Assembly: GCF_023639785.1 (NCBI RefSeq)
Contig: NZ_CP098325.1
Coordinates: 3,410,001-3,474,000, forward strand
Length of the DNA stretch: 64,000 nt
Reading direction: 5' to 3'
Source: Leclercia adecarboxylata
Lineage (GTDB): Bacteria; Pseudomonadota; Gammaproteobacteria; Enterobacterales; Enterobacteriaceae
Positions 17,518 to 26,660 of this stretch are shown one piece after another (position 1 is the first letter of the stretch; every line of letters starts with the position of its first letter). A model generated the notes under the pieces. That model worked only from the letters and a program-made list of their open reading frames with translations, made no database searches and had not been told where the DNA came from. The position numbers were made by a program, and so were the translations under genes.

Positions 17518-18990
17518 TTATTTGCTTTTCTTAATGTGTTTAATCAAACGTTTACGCTTACGCATCTGGTTCGGCGTCAGGGTGTTGCGTTTGTTGGCAA
17601 ACGGGTTGTCCCCTTCCTTGAACTGGATACGGATCGGCGTACCCATCACGTCCAGCGACTTGCGGAAGTAGTTCATCAGGTAACGTTTGTAAGAATCGGG
17701 AAGATCCTTCACCTGGTTGCCGTGGATAACTACGATCGGCGGGTTGTAACCACCGGCGTGGGCATACTTCAGCTTCACGCGGCGACCACGCACCAGCGGT
17801 GGCTGATGGTCTTCTGCCGCCATGGTCATAATGCGGGTCAGCATCGCGGTACCCACACGACGGGTGGAGCTGTCGTAGGCTTCGCGAACGGATTCGAACA
17901 GGTTACCCACGCCGCTGCCGTGCAGGGCAGAGATGAAGTGCACGCGGGCAAAGTCGATGAAGCCCAGACGGTAGTCCAGAGTCTCTTTCACCTGCTCACG
18001 AACTTCATTGCTCAGGCCATCCCACTTGTTGACGACGATAACCAGTGAGCGCCCACTATTGAGGATGAAGCCGAGCAGAGAGAGATCCTGATCTGAGATG
18101 CCTTCGCGGGCATCGATAACCAGCATCACCACGTTGGCGTCTTCAATCGCCTGCAGGGTTTTGATTACCGAGAATTTTTCCACCACATCGGTGATTTTAC
18201 CGCGTTTACGCACGCCCGCGGTGTCGATCAGCACGTACTCACGCTCGTCGCGCTGCATCGGGATGTAGATGCTGTCGCGGGTCGTGCCCGGCATGTCGTA
18301 CACCACCACGCGGTCCTCACCGAGGATGCGGTTAGTAAGTGTGGACTTACCTACGTTCGGACGGCCAACAATCGCCAGTTTGATCGGCAGATCCAGGGGG
18401 TTAAAGTCGTCTTCAGGCTCTTCTTCGCCCTCTTCGCCTTCTTCGAACTGCGCCCAGTATTGCGCGTCTTCATCGACTTCTTCCGGCGGGTTGATCTCGT
18501 CAACGTACGGCAGCAGTGCGGTTTCCAGCAGGCTGGTCACGCCGCGCCCGTGAGAGGCGGCGATCGGGTAGATGTCGCCCAGGCCTAATGACCAGAAATC
18601 CGCCATCGCCTGATCGGCGTCGATACCGTCAGTTTTGTTTGCTACCAGGAAAGTTGCTTTTTCACGCGAGCGCAGGTGCTTGGCGATAGCCGAGTCGGCA
18701 GGCATCAGGCCCGCACGCGCATCGACCATAAACAGCACGATGTCGGCTTCTTCGATCGCCAGCAGGGATTGCTCCGCCATGCGGGTTTCAACGCCGTCCT
18801 CTGTACCGTCGATACCACCGGTATCAATACAGATAAATTCACGACCTTCCACTTCTGCACGACCGTACTTACGGTCACGCGTGAGCCCCGGGAAATCCGC
18901 AACCAGCGCATCACGGGTGCGTGTTAAACGGTTAAAAAGAGTGGATTTTCCAACGTTCGGGCGCCCGACAAGCGCGACCACAGGTACCAT
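17518..18990 (-). CDS. der: Ribosome biogenesis GTPase Der (EngA)
   Basis: A 490-residue protein, identical in length to E. coli Der. It has two tandem GTPase domains, each with a P-loop GRPNVGKST. The first adds [16 protein letters not shown] and NKTDG; the second adds [10 protein letters not shown] and NKWDG. An acidic linker ([23 protein letters not shown]) separates them. The C-terminal KH-like domain ends in basic residues ([14 protein letters not shown]). Der binds the 50S subunit late in assembly and is essential. It lies downstream of bamB on the same strand, as in E. coli. Confidence 0.98.
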   Translation of the reverse strand: MVPVVALVGRPNVGKSTLFNRLTRTRDALVADFPGLTRDRKYGRAEVEGREFICIDTGGIDGTEDGVETRMAEQSLLAIEEADIVLFMVDARAGLMPADSAIAKHLRSREKATFLVANKTDGIDADQAMADFWSLGLGDIYPIAASHGRGVTSLLETALLPYVDEINPPEEVDEDAQYWAQFEEGEEGEEEPEDDFNPLDLPIKLAIVGRPNVGKSTLTNRILGEDRVVVYDMPGTTRDSIYIPMQRDEREYVLIDTAGVRKRGKITDVVEKFSVIKTLQAIEDANVVMLVIDAREGISDQDLSLLGFILNSGRSLVIVVNKWDGLSNEVREQVKETLDYRLGFIDFARVHFISALHGSGVGNLFESVREAYDSSTRRVGTAMLTRIMTMAAEDHQPPLVRGRRVKLKYAHAGGYNPPIVVIHGNQVKDLPDSYKRYLMNYFRKSLDVMGTPIRIQFKEGDNPFANKRNTLTPNQMRKRKRLIKHIKKSK

Positions 18991-19035
18991 GTTTAAAGCC
19001 TCATAAAATTCGATATCACGTCGCGTTTGCGGCGT

Positions 19036-19078
19036 TTTTTAAAAAATCAAAACGGCCCCTGAAGCAACAGGAGCCGTT
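19036..19078 (-). terminator. Rho-independent terminator of the bamB operon
   Basis: Arms AACGGC-C-CCTG (19051-19061) and CAGG-A-GCCGTT (19068-19078) form a stem with one mismatch. On the minus strand it is followed by TTTTGATTTTTT. It is placed 22 nt after the bamB stop and would separate bamB from der. Confidence 0.8.
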
Positions 19079-19100
19079 GAGTATACTACAACCGCGGTGA

Positions 19101-20279
19101 TTAACGCGTGATCGCGTACAGCGTACCGTCTTTTGCCTGGATCAGCAGTTTGCCGTCAACCGATACCGGCTCGGTCAGGAAGCCGGAGCCGTCGACTTTT
19201 TCCTGGGCAACAAAACGACCGTTGCTCGGGTCGATCCAGTGCATATAACCTTCGCTATCACCCACCACCAGGCTGCCATTATAGAGTGCCGGTGCGGTCA
19301 GCAGACGGTGCAGCAGATCGCTTTGCGTCCACAGCGTTACGCCGCCTTCAGTGCTCAGGGCCAGCAGGCGATCGTTCTGGTCGACCAGGTAGATGCGGTT
19401 GCCGTCGACGATGAAATCATTCACCGAGCCCAGCTCACGTTTCCACATGATCTGGCCGCTACGCAGATCCATCGCGGTCAGGTTGCCGTTATAGGCCAGG
19501 GCATACACCACGCCGTTTACGATAACCGGAGTCGTGTCCACGTCGCTCAGGCGGTCGATTTCGGTCGGACCGGTAGCCTGGGAGATACGCTGCTGCCAGA
19601 TCAACTGACCTTGCTGCATCAGTACGGCGCTGACGCGACCGTTATCCCCCCCCACAATGGCAGCACCGAACGCGGTGGACGGAGCAGATTCACCGCGCAG
19701 GGAGAGCGCAGGCATATCCAGGTTTACGGTCCATTTCACCGCACCGTCCGTTTCATTCAGCGCCTGAAGCTGGCCGTTAGCTGTATGCACCAGCACCATG
19801 CCGTCGCTGACGACCGGACGAGAGAGTGCTTCGCCCGCCACACGGGTCTGCCAGGCAATGGAACCATCGCTGGCATTAAGGGCATAGACCTGGGCCTTTT
19901 CGCTGCCGATATAGACATGGCCACCGGCAACCGTTACGCCACCTGACAGCAGAGCTGGCGTGCGTGACATCCAGCCGCTTTTCTCGGCGAGGTTAATCGA
20001 CCACACTTCTTTGCCGTCATCGGCGTTAAGGGCTTTCACCGTGCCTTTGCGGTCAGCCGCATAGACAACGCCGTCCGCAGACGCCGGATGCAGGTTAGAG
20101 TAGAAATCGCCGATCCCGTCGCCCACGGAGGTGCTCCAGGCGGTGGATGGCTCAAACTGGTTTTCAACCGTCGGCAGTGGCGACATGGTGACAACATCTT
20201 CTTCGCCGCTGAACAGTGAACAGCCGCTCAATAACGTAACGGAAAGCAGTCCTGGCAGAAGTAATTTACGCAATTGCAT
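19101..20279 (-). CDS. bamB: Outer-membrane assembly lipoprotein BamB
   Basis: A 392-residue lipoprotein with a signal peptide ending LLSG-C20. Ser at +2 predicts outer-membrane sorting. The mature protein is an eight-bladed PQQ-type beta-propeller: repeated GxVYAxxxxGxVxALNAxxGxxxW motifs are visible (VVYAADRKGTVKALNADDGKEVW, VYIGSEKAQVYALNASDGSIAW). BamB binds BamA and helps fold beta-barrel proteins. The gene lies 10 nt after yfgM, consistent with co-transcription from the rodZ-ispG-hisS-yfgM-bamB series. Confidence 0.97.
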   Translation of the reverse strand: MQLRKLLLPGLLSVTLLSGCSLFSGEEDVVTMSPLPTVENQFEPSTAWSTSVGDGIGDFYSNLHPASADGVVYAADRKGTVKALNADDGKEVWSINLAEKSGWMSRTPALLSGGVTVAGGHVYIGSEKAQVYALNASDGSIAWQTRVAGEALSRPVVSDGMVLVHTANGQLQALNETDGAVKWTVNLDMPALSLRGESAPSTAFGAAIVGGDNGRVSAVLMQQGQLIWQQRISQATGPTEIDRLSDVDTTPVIVNGVVYALAYNGNLTAMDLRSGQIMWKRELGSVNDFIVDGNRIYLVDQNDRLLALSTEGGVTLWTQSDLLHRLLTAPALYNGSLVVGDSEGYMHWIDPSNGRFVAQEKVDGSGFLTEPVSVDGKLLIQAKDGTLYAITR

Positions 20280-20289
20280 CGGGTCCCTC

Positions 20290-20910
20290 TCAGACGGACA
20301 AATTATTTATTTTCATCTGCAGCATTTCGCTCAGCGCTGGCGAGGCGTTACTTTTCACGCCCGCTTCCCACGCGCTGCGCGCGCCCTGTTTGTCACCTTT
20401 ACTCAGCAGGGCTTCACCACGCAGATCGGCAACAATAGCGGCAAAACCTTCACCTTTAACGCTGTCCAGCGTCTTCAGCGCTTCATCAGTTTTCTTCTGC
20501 TGAACCTGAATACGGGCAAGGCGCAGATTGATAACCGCTTTCAGATTATCGTCTTTTGCTGCTGCCAGACCCTGCTGCAGCTGTGCTGCCGCTTTATCCA
20601 GTTCATTTTTATCCACCAGCTGCTGAGCCACTTCCATTGAAGCCAGCGCGCCGTAGGTATTTTTGTTGTCAGCGGCAAATTTCTCTGCCGCCGTCAGCGT
20701 TTGTGGCTGATCGGCACGGATTGCGCTCACGGTATTTTCATACTGTAAGGAAGAACCGCGCGCCGAATCGACCTGATGACTGTTCCAGTAACGCCAGCCT
20801 ACCAGCGCGCCAATACCTAAAATGACCCCAACAGCCAGGGCTTTGCCGTTTTCGGCAAAGAAGCGTTTAATCGCATCAACCTGATCGTTTTCGTTCTCGT
20901 AAATTTCCAC
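20290..20910 (-). CDS. yfgM: SecYEG-associated membrane protein YfgM
   Basis: A 206-residue protein, the same length as E. coli YfgM. It starts at GTG (20910) with AGGA 4 nt upstream, giving MEIYENENDQVDAIKRFF. The upstream in-frame ATG at 20955 would run into hisS and is not supported. It has a single transmembrane segment (ALAVGVILGIGALVGWRYW, about residues 24-42) followed by a periplasmic TPR-like domain of helical repeats. In E. coli it associates with the SecYEG translocon and the PpiD chaperone. It lies between hisS (13 nt) and bamB (10 nt). Confidence 0.95.
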   Translation of the reverse strand: MEIYENENDQVDAIKRFFAENGKALAVGVILGIGALVGWRYWNSHQVDSARGSSLQYENTVSAIRADQPQTLTAAEKFAADNKNTYGALASMEVAQQLVDKNELDKAAAQLQQGLAAAKDDNLKAVINLRLARIQVQQKKTDEALKTLDSVKGEGFAAIVADLRGEALLSKGDKQGARSAWEAGVKSNASPALSEMLQMKINNLSV

Positions 20911-20923
20911 GCAGTCCTTCTCC

Positions 20924-22198
20924 TTAGCCCAGTAGAGTGCGCAAGTGCGCCGCAACGCCGTCCTGCGTTACCGTTGTTTGCTCACCAGAGCGCAGATCTT
21001 TTACTACTACTTCGCCGTTAGCCACTTCTGACTCGCCAAGTACCAGTGCGATACGCGCGCCCCACTTATCGGCACGGGCGAACTGTTTTTTGAAGTTGCC
21101 GCCGCCGTGGTTGGTCATCAGCTTAGCGTCCGGCAGCGCATCGCGCACGCGTTCAGCAAGCTGCATTGCCGCAGACTGCGTTTCCGCGCCTGAGGCTACC
21201 AGGTATATATCGACAACAGGATCGGCTTTAAATTCCGGATTAACTGCCTGAACTAACAAAACAAGTCGCTCAAGGCCCATGGCAAAGCCAACGGCAGGGG
21301 CAGGACGACCGCCTAACTGCTCAACCAGGCCGTCATAACGACCGCCGGCACAGACAGTACCCTGTGAACCGAGACTGGTGGTGACCCACTCAAAGACGGT
21401 GCGGTTGTAGTAGTCAAGACCACGAACCAGACGCTGGTTAACCCTGTAGGTAATACCGGCGGCCTCCAGCAGTTTGCACAGACCGGCAAAGTGTTCGCGG
21501 GAATCGTCATCCAGATAATCGCCCAGCGCAGGCGCATCGTTAAGCAGTACCTGAACGTCCGGGTTCTTGGTGTCCAGCACGCGCAGCGGGTTGCTGTACA
21601 TACGACGCTTGCAGTCTTCGTCCAGCTTCTCTTTATGCTGTTCGAGGAACGCGACCAGCGCATCGCGGTAGTTCGCGCGCGCTTCAAGAGAACCGATAGA
21701 GTTCAGTTCCAGGGTAACATGATCGGCAATGCCCAGCGCACGCCACCAGCGGGCGGTCAGCATGATCAGCTCAGCGTCGATATCCGGGCCCTGCAGGCCA
21801 AAGGCTTCGACACCCAGCTGGTTAAACTGACGGTAGCGGCCTTTCTGCGGACGTTCGTGGCGGAACATCGGGCCGATATACCACAGGCGTTGCTCCTGAT
21901 TGTACAGGAGACCATGCTCGATGCCGGCGCGTACACATCCCGCCGTACCTTCCGGACGTAAAGTCAGGCTGTCGCCATTACGATCCTCAAAGGTGTACAT
22001 CTCTTTTTCAACCACGTCGGTGACTTCGCCGATAGCGCGTTTGAATAACGGGGTCTGCTCTACAATCGGCAAACGGATTTCGCTGTAACCGTAGCTGCCG
22101 AGCACCTGCTTGAGGGTGCCTTCAATGCGCTGCCAGATGGCGGTCTCGCCAGGCAGATAATCGTTCATGCCGCGAATGGCTTGAATATTCTTTGCCAC
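20924..22198 (-). CDS. hisS: Histidyl-tRNA synthetase
   Basis: A 424-residue class II aminoacyl-tRNA synthetase, the E. coli length. Motif 1 lies in the N-terminal region. Motif 2 is [20 protein letters not shown]. The histidine-specific segments are [14 protein letters not shown] and AGGRYDGL, and motif 3 is GFAMGLERL. The C-terminal anticodon-binding domain ends [10 protein letters not shown]. It charges tRNA-His in the cytoplasm. It is flanked by ispG upstream and yfgM downstream in a conserved operon. Confidence 0.98.
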   Translation of the reverse strand: MAKNIQAIRGMNDYLPGETAIWQRIEGTLKQVLGSYGYSEIRLPIVEQTPLFKRAIGEVTDVVEKEMYTFEDRNGDSLTLRPEGTAGCVRAGIEHGLLYNQEQRLWYIGPMFRHERPQKGRYRQFNQLGVEAFGLQGPDIDAELIMLTARWWRALGIADHVTLELNSIGSLEARANYRDALVAFLEQHKEKLDEDCKRRMYSNPLRVLDTKNPDVQVLLNDAPALGDYLDDDSREHFAGLCKLLEAAGITYRVNQRLVRGLDYYNRTVFEWVTTSLGSQGTVCAGGRYDGLVEQLGGRPAPAVGFAMGLERLVLLVQAVNPEFKADPVVDIYLVASGAETQSAAMQLAERVRDALPDAKLMTNHGGGNFKKQFARADKWGARIALVLGESEVANGEVVVKDLRSGEQTTVTQDGVAAHLRTLLG

Positions 22199-22289
22199 GT
22201 TTGTTCTCTTTCTATAGACAAAAATGAACCCTGGGGTTCATAACCGAAGGGTTCAATCATACACAGGAAGCAGACCGCTTCCCATCACG

Positions 22290-23408
22290 TTATTTTTCGA
22301 CCTGTTGCACGCTGATGCGCTGCGCTGCATCCAGCATGGTGGCTTTGGCACGGATACGGGCTTCAAGCTGATCGATCATGTCGTTATTATCCAGACGATC
22401 TTTGCGGACGCCATCTTCATAGAGACCACTTTTCTTGTTGCCACCCGTTACGCCAAGCGTTGACACCAGCGCTTCACCCGGCCCGTTCACCACACATCCG
22501 ATAATCGAGACGTCCATTGGAGTGATGATATCTTCCAGACGCTGCTCAAGCGCATTTACCGTACCAATGACATCGAACTCCTGACGCGAACAGGTCGGGC
22601 AGGCGATAAAGTTGATGCCACGGGAACGAATACGCAGAGATTTCAGAATGTCAAAACCGACCTTAATCTCTTCCACCGGATCGGCAGCCAGGGAGACGCG
22701 CAGGGTATCGCCGATGCCTTCGTTCAGCAGCAGACCGAGGCCAATGGCTGATTTCACTGCCCCACTGCGTGCGCCACCGGCTTCGGTGATCCCGAGGTGC
22801 AGCGGCTGGTCGATCTGCTTCGCCAGCAGACGATAGGATTCGACGGCAAGGAAAACATCAGAGGCTTTCACGCTGACTTTGAACCGATCGAAGTTCAGAC
22901 GATCGAGATGATCCACATGGCGCATCGCGGATTCGAGCAGCGCCTGCGGCGTCGGCTCGCCGTATTTTTCCTGCAGATCTTTTTCCAGAGAACCGGCGTT
23001 CACGCCGATGCGGATAGGGATGTTCTTGTCGCGGGCGCAATCCACCACCGCGCGGATACGCTCTTCACTGCCGATGTTGCCGGGGTTGATACGCAGGCAA
23101 TCGACGCCGTATTCCGCCACCTTCAGCGCGATACGGTAATCGAAGTGAATATCGGCCACCAGCGGAACAGAGACCTGCTGCTTGATGAGCCTGAAGGCTT
23201 CTGCCGCATCCATCGTTGGCACGGAAACGCGAACAATGTCCGCGCCTACGCGTTCTAATGCTTTGATCTGATTGACCGTCGCTTCCACATCCGTGGTACG
23301 GGTGTTGGTCATCGACTGAACGGCGATGGGAGCACCATCGCCAATTGGCACATTCCCGACGTAAATACGTTTCGATTTTCTACGTGGAATAGGAGCCTGG
23401 TTATGCAT
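22290..23408 (-). CDS. ispG: (E)-4-hydroxy-3-methylbut-2-enyl-diphosphate synthase (flavodoxin)
   Basis: A 372-residue protein, the E. coli length. It catalyses the penultimate step of the MEP isoprenoid pathway with a [4Fe-4S] cluster. The N-terminal TIM-barrel is followed by the C-terminal cluster domain with ligands in [13 protein letters not shown] (two Cys) and [13 protein letters not shown] (third Cys), plus the conserved Glu of the family. The start is ATG at 23408. It sits 30 nt downstream of rodZ and 91 nt upstream of hisS, on the same strand. Confidence 0.98.
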   Translation of the reverse strand: MHNQAPIPRRKSKRIYVGNVPIGDGAPIAVQSMTNTRTTDVEATVNQIKALERVGADIVRVSVPTMDAAEAFRLIKQQVSVPLVADIHFDYRIALKVAEYGVDCLRINPGNIGSEERIRAVVDCARDKNIPIRIGVNAGSLEKDLQEKYGEPTPQALLESAMRHVDHLDRLNFDRFKVSVKASDVFLAVESYRLLAKQIDQPLHLGITEAGGARSGAVKSAIGLGLLLNEGIGDTLRVSLAADPVEEIKVGFDILKSLRIRSRGINFIACPTCSRQEFDVIGTVNALEQRLEDIITPMDVSIIGCVVNGPGEALVSTLGVTGGNKKSGLYEDGVRKDRLDNNDMIDQLEARIRAKATMLDAAQRISVQQVEK

Positions 23409-23438
23409 GAAAAATCTCCCGCGTTGCCTGTCCGTTAC

Positions 23439-24446
23439 TTACTGTGCTGCTGATTGTTCGGCATTTACGGTCAGACGCGCAACCTGGTTAGTTCTGATAA
23501 AACGGCTCAGATCGACAGGTTTACCCTGGAACTGGATCTGGACCGCAGCCGGTGCACCAATCTTGAGTTTATACGGCGCCTGGCCAGTCAGATTTAAATT
23601 ACCGTCTTTACGCTGCAGGCCGCTGAACAGCTTTTTGCCCGTGGCATCGGTCACTTCCAGCCAGCAATCGGCGGTGAAGTTCATCACCAGCGCATTCGGG
23701 TCGGCAGGAGCCGCTGCAACGCCTGCCGGATCGGAAGGCAATGTCTGGGTGGCGTCTGCCGTCGCTGCAGGTGCGGTTGCAGGTGCAGCGTCAACGTTGG
23801 CCTGAGATGGCGAAACCACTGCGTTGTCTGCAGATGCCTGCGCCGATTGATCGGCGGCTGGCGCAGTAGTCTGCGCCGTTGCCGTATCCTGAGTGCCGGC
23901 TGCTGGCGCCTGCGTTTCGCTGGCGGTCGCAGACGCATCGGTATTCAGTGGGATGCTCTGAGCGCCATCGCCTGCTGAATTGTTCAGCTCGGCTGAGGTC
24001 TGATCGGCCATGGTGGTGATCTCTTCCTGCTGCGCCTTGTGGTTCTGCCACCACCATGCGCCCGTCAGGCCGATCACCACAAACAGCACCAGCCAGGTAA
24101 AGCTCATCAGCCAGCCATCACGTTTTTTACGGCGTTTGCCCAGTGAAAAACTCTGCATCGGCGCGACTTTCGCCGCTCTGACCGGTGCCTGTTTTTCCAT
24201 CATTGGCAGCAGTTCATCTTCAGGGATATGCACCAGTTTCGCATATGAGCGGATATAACCACGCAGAAACGTTGAAGCAAGATCGGCAGGTGCCTTATCT
24301 TCTTCAATATCGCGGACCGTGGAAACTTTCAGACATAAGCGTTCCGCAACAACTTGCTGGCTTAGTCCGAGTTGTTCACGGGCGTTGCGAAGACGAACGC
24401 CAGTGGATAGTGCTGCATTTTGGTCGTGAGTGGCTTCAGTATTCAT
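23439..24446 (-). CDS. rodZ: Cytoskeleton protein RodZ
   Basis: A 335-residue bitopic inner-membrane protein (E. coli 337). The N-terminal cytoplasmic Cro/cI-type helix-turn-helix ([31 protein letters not shown]) binds MreB. A basic juxtamembrane patch (GKRRKKRDG) precedes the transmembrane helix ([21 protein letters not shown], about residues 113-133). A long low-complexity Ala/Thr/Gln/Pro-rich periplasmic linker (about 140-245) leads to a C-terminal beta-domain. RodZ couples MreB filaments to the elongasome and sets rod shape. Compared with E. coli the linker is the variable part. Confidence 0.96.
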   Translation of the reverse strand: MNTEATHDQNAALSTGVRLRNAREQLGLSQQVVAERLCLKVSTVRDIEEDKAPADLASTFLRGYIRSYAKLVHIPEDELLPMMEKQAPVRAAKVAPMQSFSLGKRRKKRDGWLMSFTWLVLFVVIGLTGAWWWQNHKAQQEEITTMADQTSAELNNSAGDGAQSIPLNTDASATASETQAPAAGTQDTATAQTTAPAADQSAQASADNAVVSPSQANVDAAPATAPAATADATQTLPSDPAGVAAAPADPNALVMNFTADCWLEVTDATGKKLFSGLQRKDGNLNLTGQAPYKLKIGAPAAVQIQFQGKPVDLSRFIRTNQVARLTVNAEQSAAQ

Positions 24447-24737
24447 TCGCTACAACTACTGGTACGTGAAAAATGAGGATCCTGGCGCCGGTGAGTCACA
24501 ATGCCACCCGCACCGCGAAACTTCTGGTCAGTTAACCTTAGTAAGACAGCACAAACCTGCCAGGTTTCATTGACAGAAGCGGCTTGTCAGTGAGGCTAAA
24601 CTGTTGTTGCATCGTTACATACTGCCTCAAAGTCATATAAAACGCACCGTAATTATTACCCATATACCGGCGCAATGACTGTTTATTCGCATCCGTAGCC
24701 GCCACGGCGCAATTAACGCGCCGTGACTGCATAATAA
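24447..24737. other. rodZ/rlmN intergenic region
   Basis: A 291-nt gap between two genes read in the same direction (minus). It should contain the rodZ operon promoter. A 64-codon ORF on the minus strand (24732-24538) has no recognisable domain, a low-complexity residue mix and no clear ribosome binding site, so it is not called. No structured RNA was recognised. Confidence 0.55.
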
Positions 24738-25904
24738 TTACACGGACTTGATGGCGATGGCGTCGCCCTGCATACGTTTACGCAGCGTACGCTTGGTACG
24801 GTCGATAACGTCGCCGGCCAGCTGACCGCAGGCGGCATCGATATCATCACCGCGGGTTTTACGCACGATAGTGGTAAAGCCATACTCCATCAGCACCTTG
24901 GAGAAACGGTCGATACGGCTGTTTGAGCTGCGGCCATACGGCGCACCCGGGAACGGGTTCCATGGGATCAGGTTGATCTTGCATGGCGTGTCTTTCAGCA
25001 GTGCAGCCAGCTCGTGAGCGTGCTCGGTACCGTCGTTGACGTGATCCAACATGACGTACTCAATGGTGACGCGTCCCTGGTTGGCGTTGGACTTCGAAAT
25101 GTAGCCACGAACCGAGTTCAGGAAGGTCTCGATATTGTACTTCTTGTTGATTGGGACGATCTCATCGCGGATGGTGTCGTTTGGCGCGTGCAGCGAAATC
25201 GCCAGCGCAACGTCAATCATGTCGCCGAGCTTGTCCAGCGCAGGCACAACACCAGACGTGGAGAGCGTCACGCGACGTTTGGACAAGCCAAAACCGAAGT
25301 CGTCGAGCATGATTTCCATGGCCGGAACCACGTTAGTCAGGTTCAGCAGCGGCTCGCCCATCCCCATCATTACCACGTTGGTGATCGGGCGGGTACCGGT
25401 CACTTTTGCCGCACCGACGATTTTCGCCGCGCGCCAGACCTGGCCGATGATTTCCGAAACGCGCAGGTTACGGTTAAAGCCCTGCTGTGCCGTAGAGCAG
25501 AACTTGCACTCCAGCGCACAACCGACCTGGGAGGAGACGCACAGGGTCGCGCGATCGTCTTCCGGGATATAAACCGTTTCAACGCGCTGATCGCCAACCG
25601 CAATCGCCCACTTGATGGTGCCATCAGCTGAGCGCTGCTCTTCCACCACTTCCGGCGCACGGATTTCGGCCACTTCTTTCAGCTTGTTGCGCAGCACTTT
25701 ATTGATGTCAGTCATGTCATCAAAGTTGTCGCTGCAATAGTGATACATCCATTTCATCACCTGGTCGGCACGAAACGGCTTCTCGCCCATCTCTTTGAAG
25801 AACTCGCGCATTTGCTGACGGTTCAGGTCCAGCAGGTTGATTTTTCCATTTTTATTGGGAACCGCAGGAATGACGACTTCGGAGGTGTTAACTAATTCAG
25901 ACAT
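24738..25904 (-). CDS. rlmN: Dual-specificity 23S rRNA (A2503-C2) / tRNA (A37-C2) methyltransferase
   Basis: A 388-residue radical-SAM methyltransferase (E. coli 384). The cluster motif CxxxCxxC is seen as [23 protein letters not shown] is the SAM-binding stretch, and the C-terminal [13 protein letters not shown] holds the catalytic Cys that carries the methyl intermediate. It methylates C2 of A2503 in 23S rRNA and of A37 in some tRNAs. The N terminus is four residues longer than in E. coli, with a variable beginning ([27 protein letters not shown]). Confidence 0.97.
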   Translation of the reverse strand: MSELVNTSEVVIPAVPNKNGKINLLDLNRQQMREFFKEMGEKPFRADQVMKWMYHYCSDNFDDMTDINKVLRNKLKEVAEIRAPEVVEEQRSADGTIKWAIAVGDQRVETVYIPEDDRATLCVSSQVGCALECKFCSTAQQGFNRNLRVSEIIGQVWRAAKIVGAAKVTGTRPITNVVMMGMGEPLLNLTNVVPAMEIMLDDFGFGLSKRRVTLSTSGVVPALDKLGDMIDVALAISLHAPNDTIRDEIVPINKKYNIETFLNSVRGYISKSNANQGRVTIEYVMLDHVNDGTEHAHELAALLKDTPCKINLIPWNPFPGAPYGRSSNSRIDRFSKVLMEYGFTTIVRKTRGDDIDAACGQLAGDVIDRTKRTLRKRMQGDAIAIKSV

Positions 25905-25946
25905 AATATTTTCCGGCCTCGTTGTTACACGTTATGGCCCGTGGAG

Positions 25947-25993
25947 GGTTGAAAAGAAACGCCCCGGAAAGCGGTCTGCTCGTCCGGGGCGTT
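25947..25993 (-). terminator. Rho-independent terminator of ndk
   Basis: Arms AACGCCCCGG (25958-25967) and CCGGGGCGTT (25984-25993) form a perfect 10-bp stem around a 16-nt loop. On the minus strand it is followed by TCTTTTC. It lies between the ndk stop and the rlmN start. Confidence 0.8.
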
Positions 25994-26073
25994 GTATTGT
26001 ACAAAGTCTGGTGCAGGGATGCCACGTTTGCACGCGGCATTTACGAAAATAATGTGTAAACGAAACCGTTAGA

Positions 26074-26505
26074 TTAACGGGTACGTGGACACACTTCGCC
26101 TTCTGCGAAGAAGTAAGCGATTTCACGTTTAGCAGACTCTACGGAGTCGGAACCGTGGGTGCCGTTCTCGGTGAAGCTGTCAGCGTAATCTGCGCGCAGG
26201 GTACCTGCCAGCGCGTTGTCCGGGTTGGTTGCACCCAGCAGGTCGCGGTGACGCTGAACGGCGTTTTCGCCTTCCAGTACGGAAACCACGATTGGGCCAG
26301 AGGTCATGAACTCAACCAGGCCGTCGAAGAATGGGCGACCTTCGTGCTCAGCATAGAAACCGCGAGCCTGCTCAACGGTCAGATGCAGCATTTTAGTACC
26401 AACAATTTTGAACCCTGCCGCTTCAAAGCGAGCAAAGATGCTGCCAATAACGTTTTTTGCCACCGCGTTTGGCTTGATGATGGAAAAAGTACGTTCAATA
26501 GCCAT
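26074..26505 (-). CDS. ndk: Nucleoside diphosphate kinase
   Basis: A 143-residue enzyme, the E. coli length. It transfers the gamma phosphate between nucleoside di- and triphosphates through a phosphohistidine. The active-site segment is [12 protein letters not shown], with the phospho-accepting His in THGSDS. Conserved opening [11 protein letters not shown] and ARGFYAEH, plus [14 protein letters not shown], are also present. A well-formed promoter is visible upstream. It is monocistronic, judged by a terminator on the 3' side. Confidence 0.98.
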   Translation of the reverse strand: MAIERTFSIIKPNAVAKNVIGSIFARFEAAGFKIVGTKMLHLTVEQARGFYAEHEGRPFFDGLVEFMTSGPIVVSVLEGENAVQRHRDLLGATNPDNALAGTLRADYADSFTENGTHGSDSVESAKREIAYFFAEGEVCPRTR

Positions 26506-26561
26506 GATTACCTCTGTGATTTGTTCTGTTGTTTTGCATTCATGCGAAATATATGGCGCGG

Positions 26562-26590
26562 ATTATAATGAGCATTGGCGCCATTGCCTA
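26562..26590 (-). promoter_or_regulatory. Putative ndk promoter
   Basis: On the minus strand, TAGGCA (26590-26585; four of six match TTGACA) lies 17 bp from a perfect TATAAT (26567-26562), about 55 nt before the ndk ATG. The hexamers and spacing are seen; promoter activity is inferred. Confidence 0.65.
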
Positions 26591-26660
26591 TGGATGCATG
26601 TAACATTTTTTTAAAATAAGACGAGTTTTAACAACAGATCGTTGCCGAAACGCGTTTTAT

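Noticed and set aside
24538..24732. 64-codon minus-strand ORF between rodZ and rlmN
   Set aside because: No recognisable similarity, signal or Shine-Dalgarno; composition suggests noncoding DNA.
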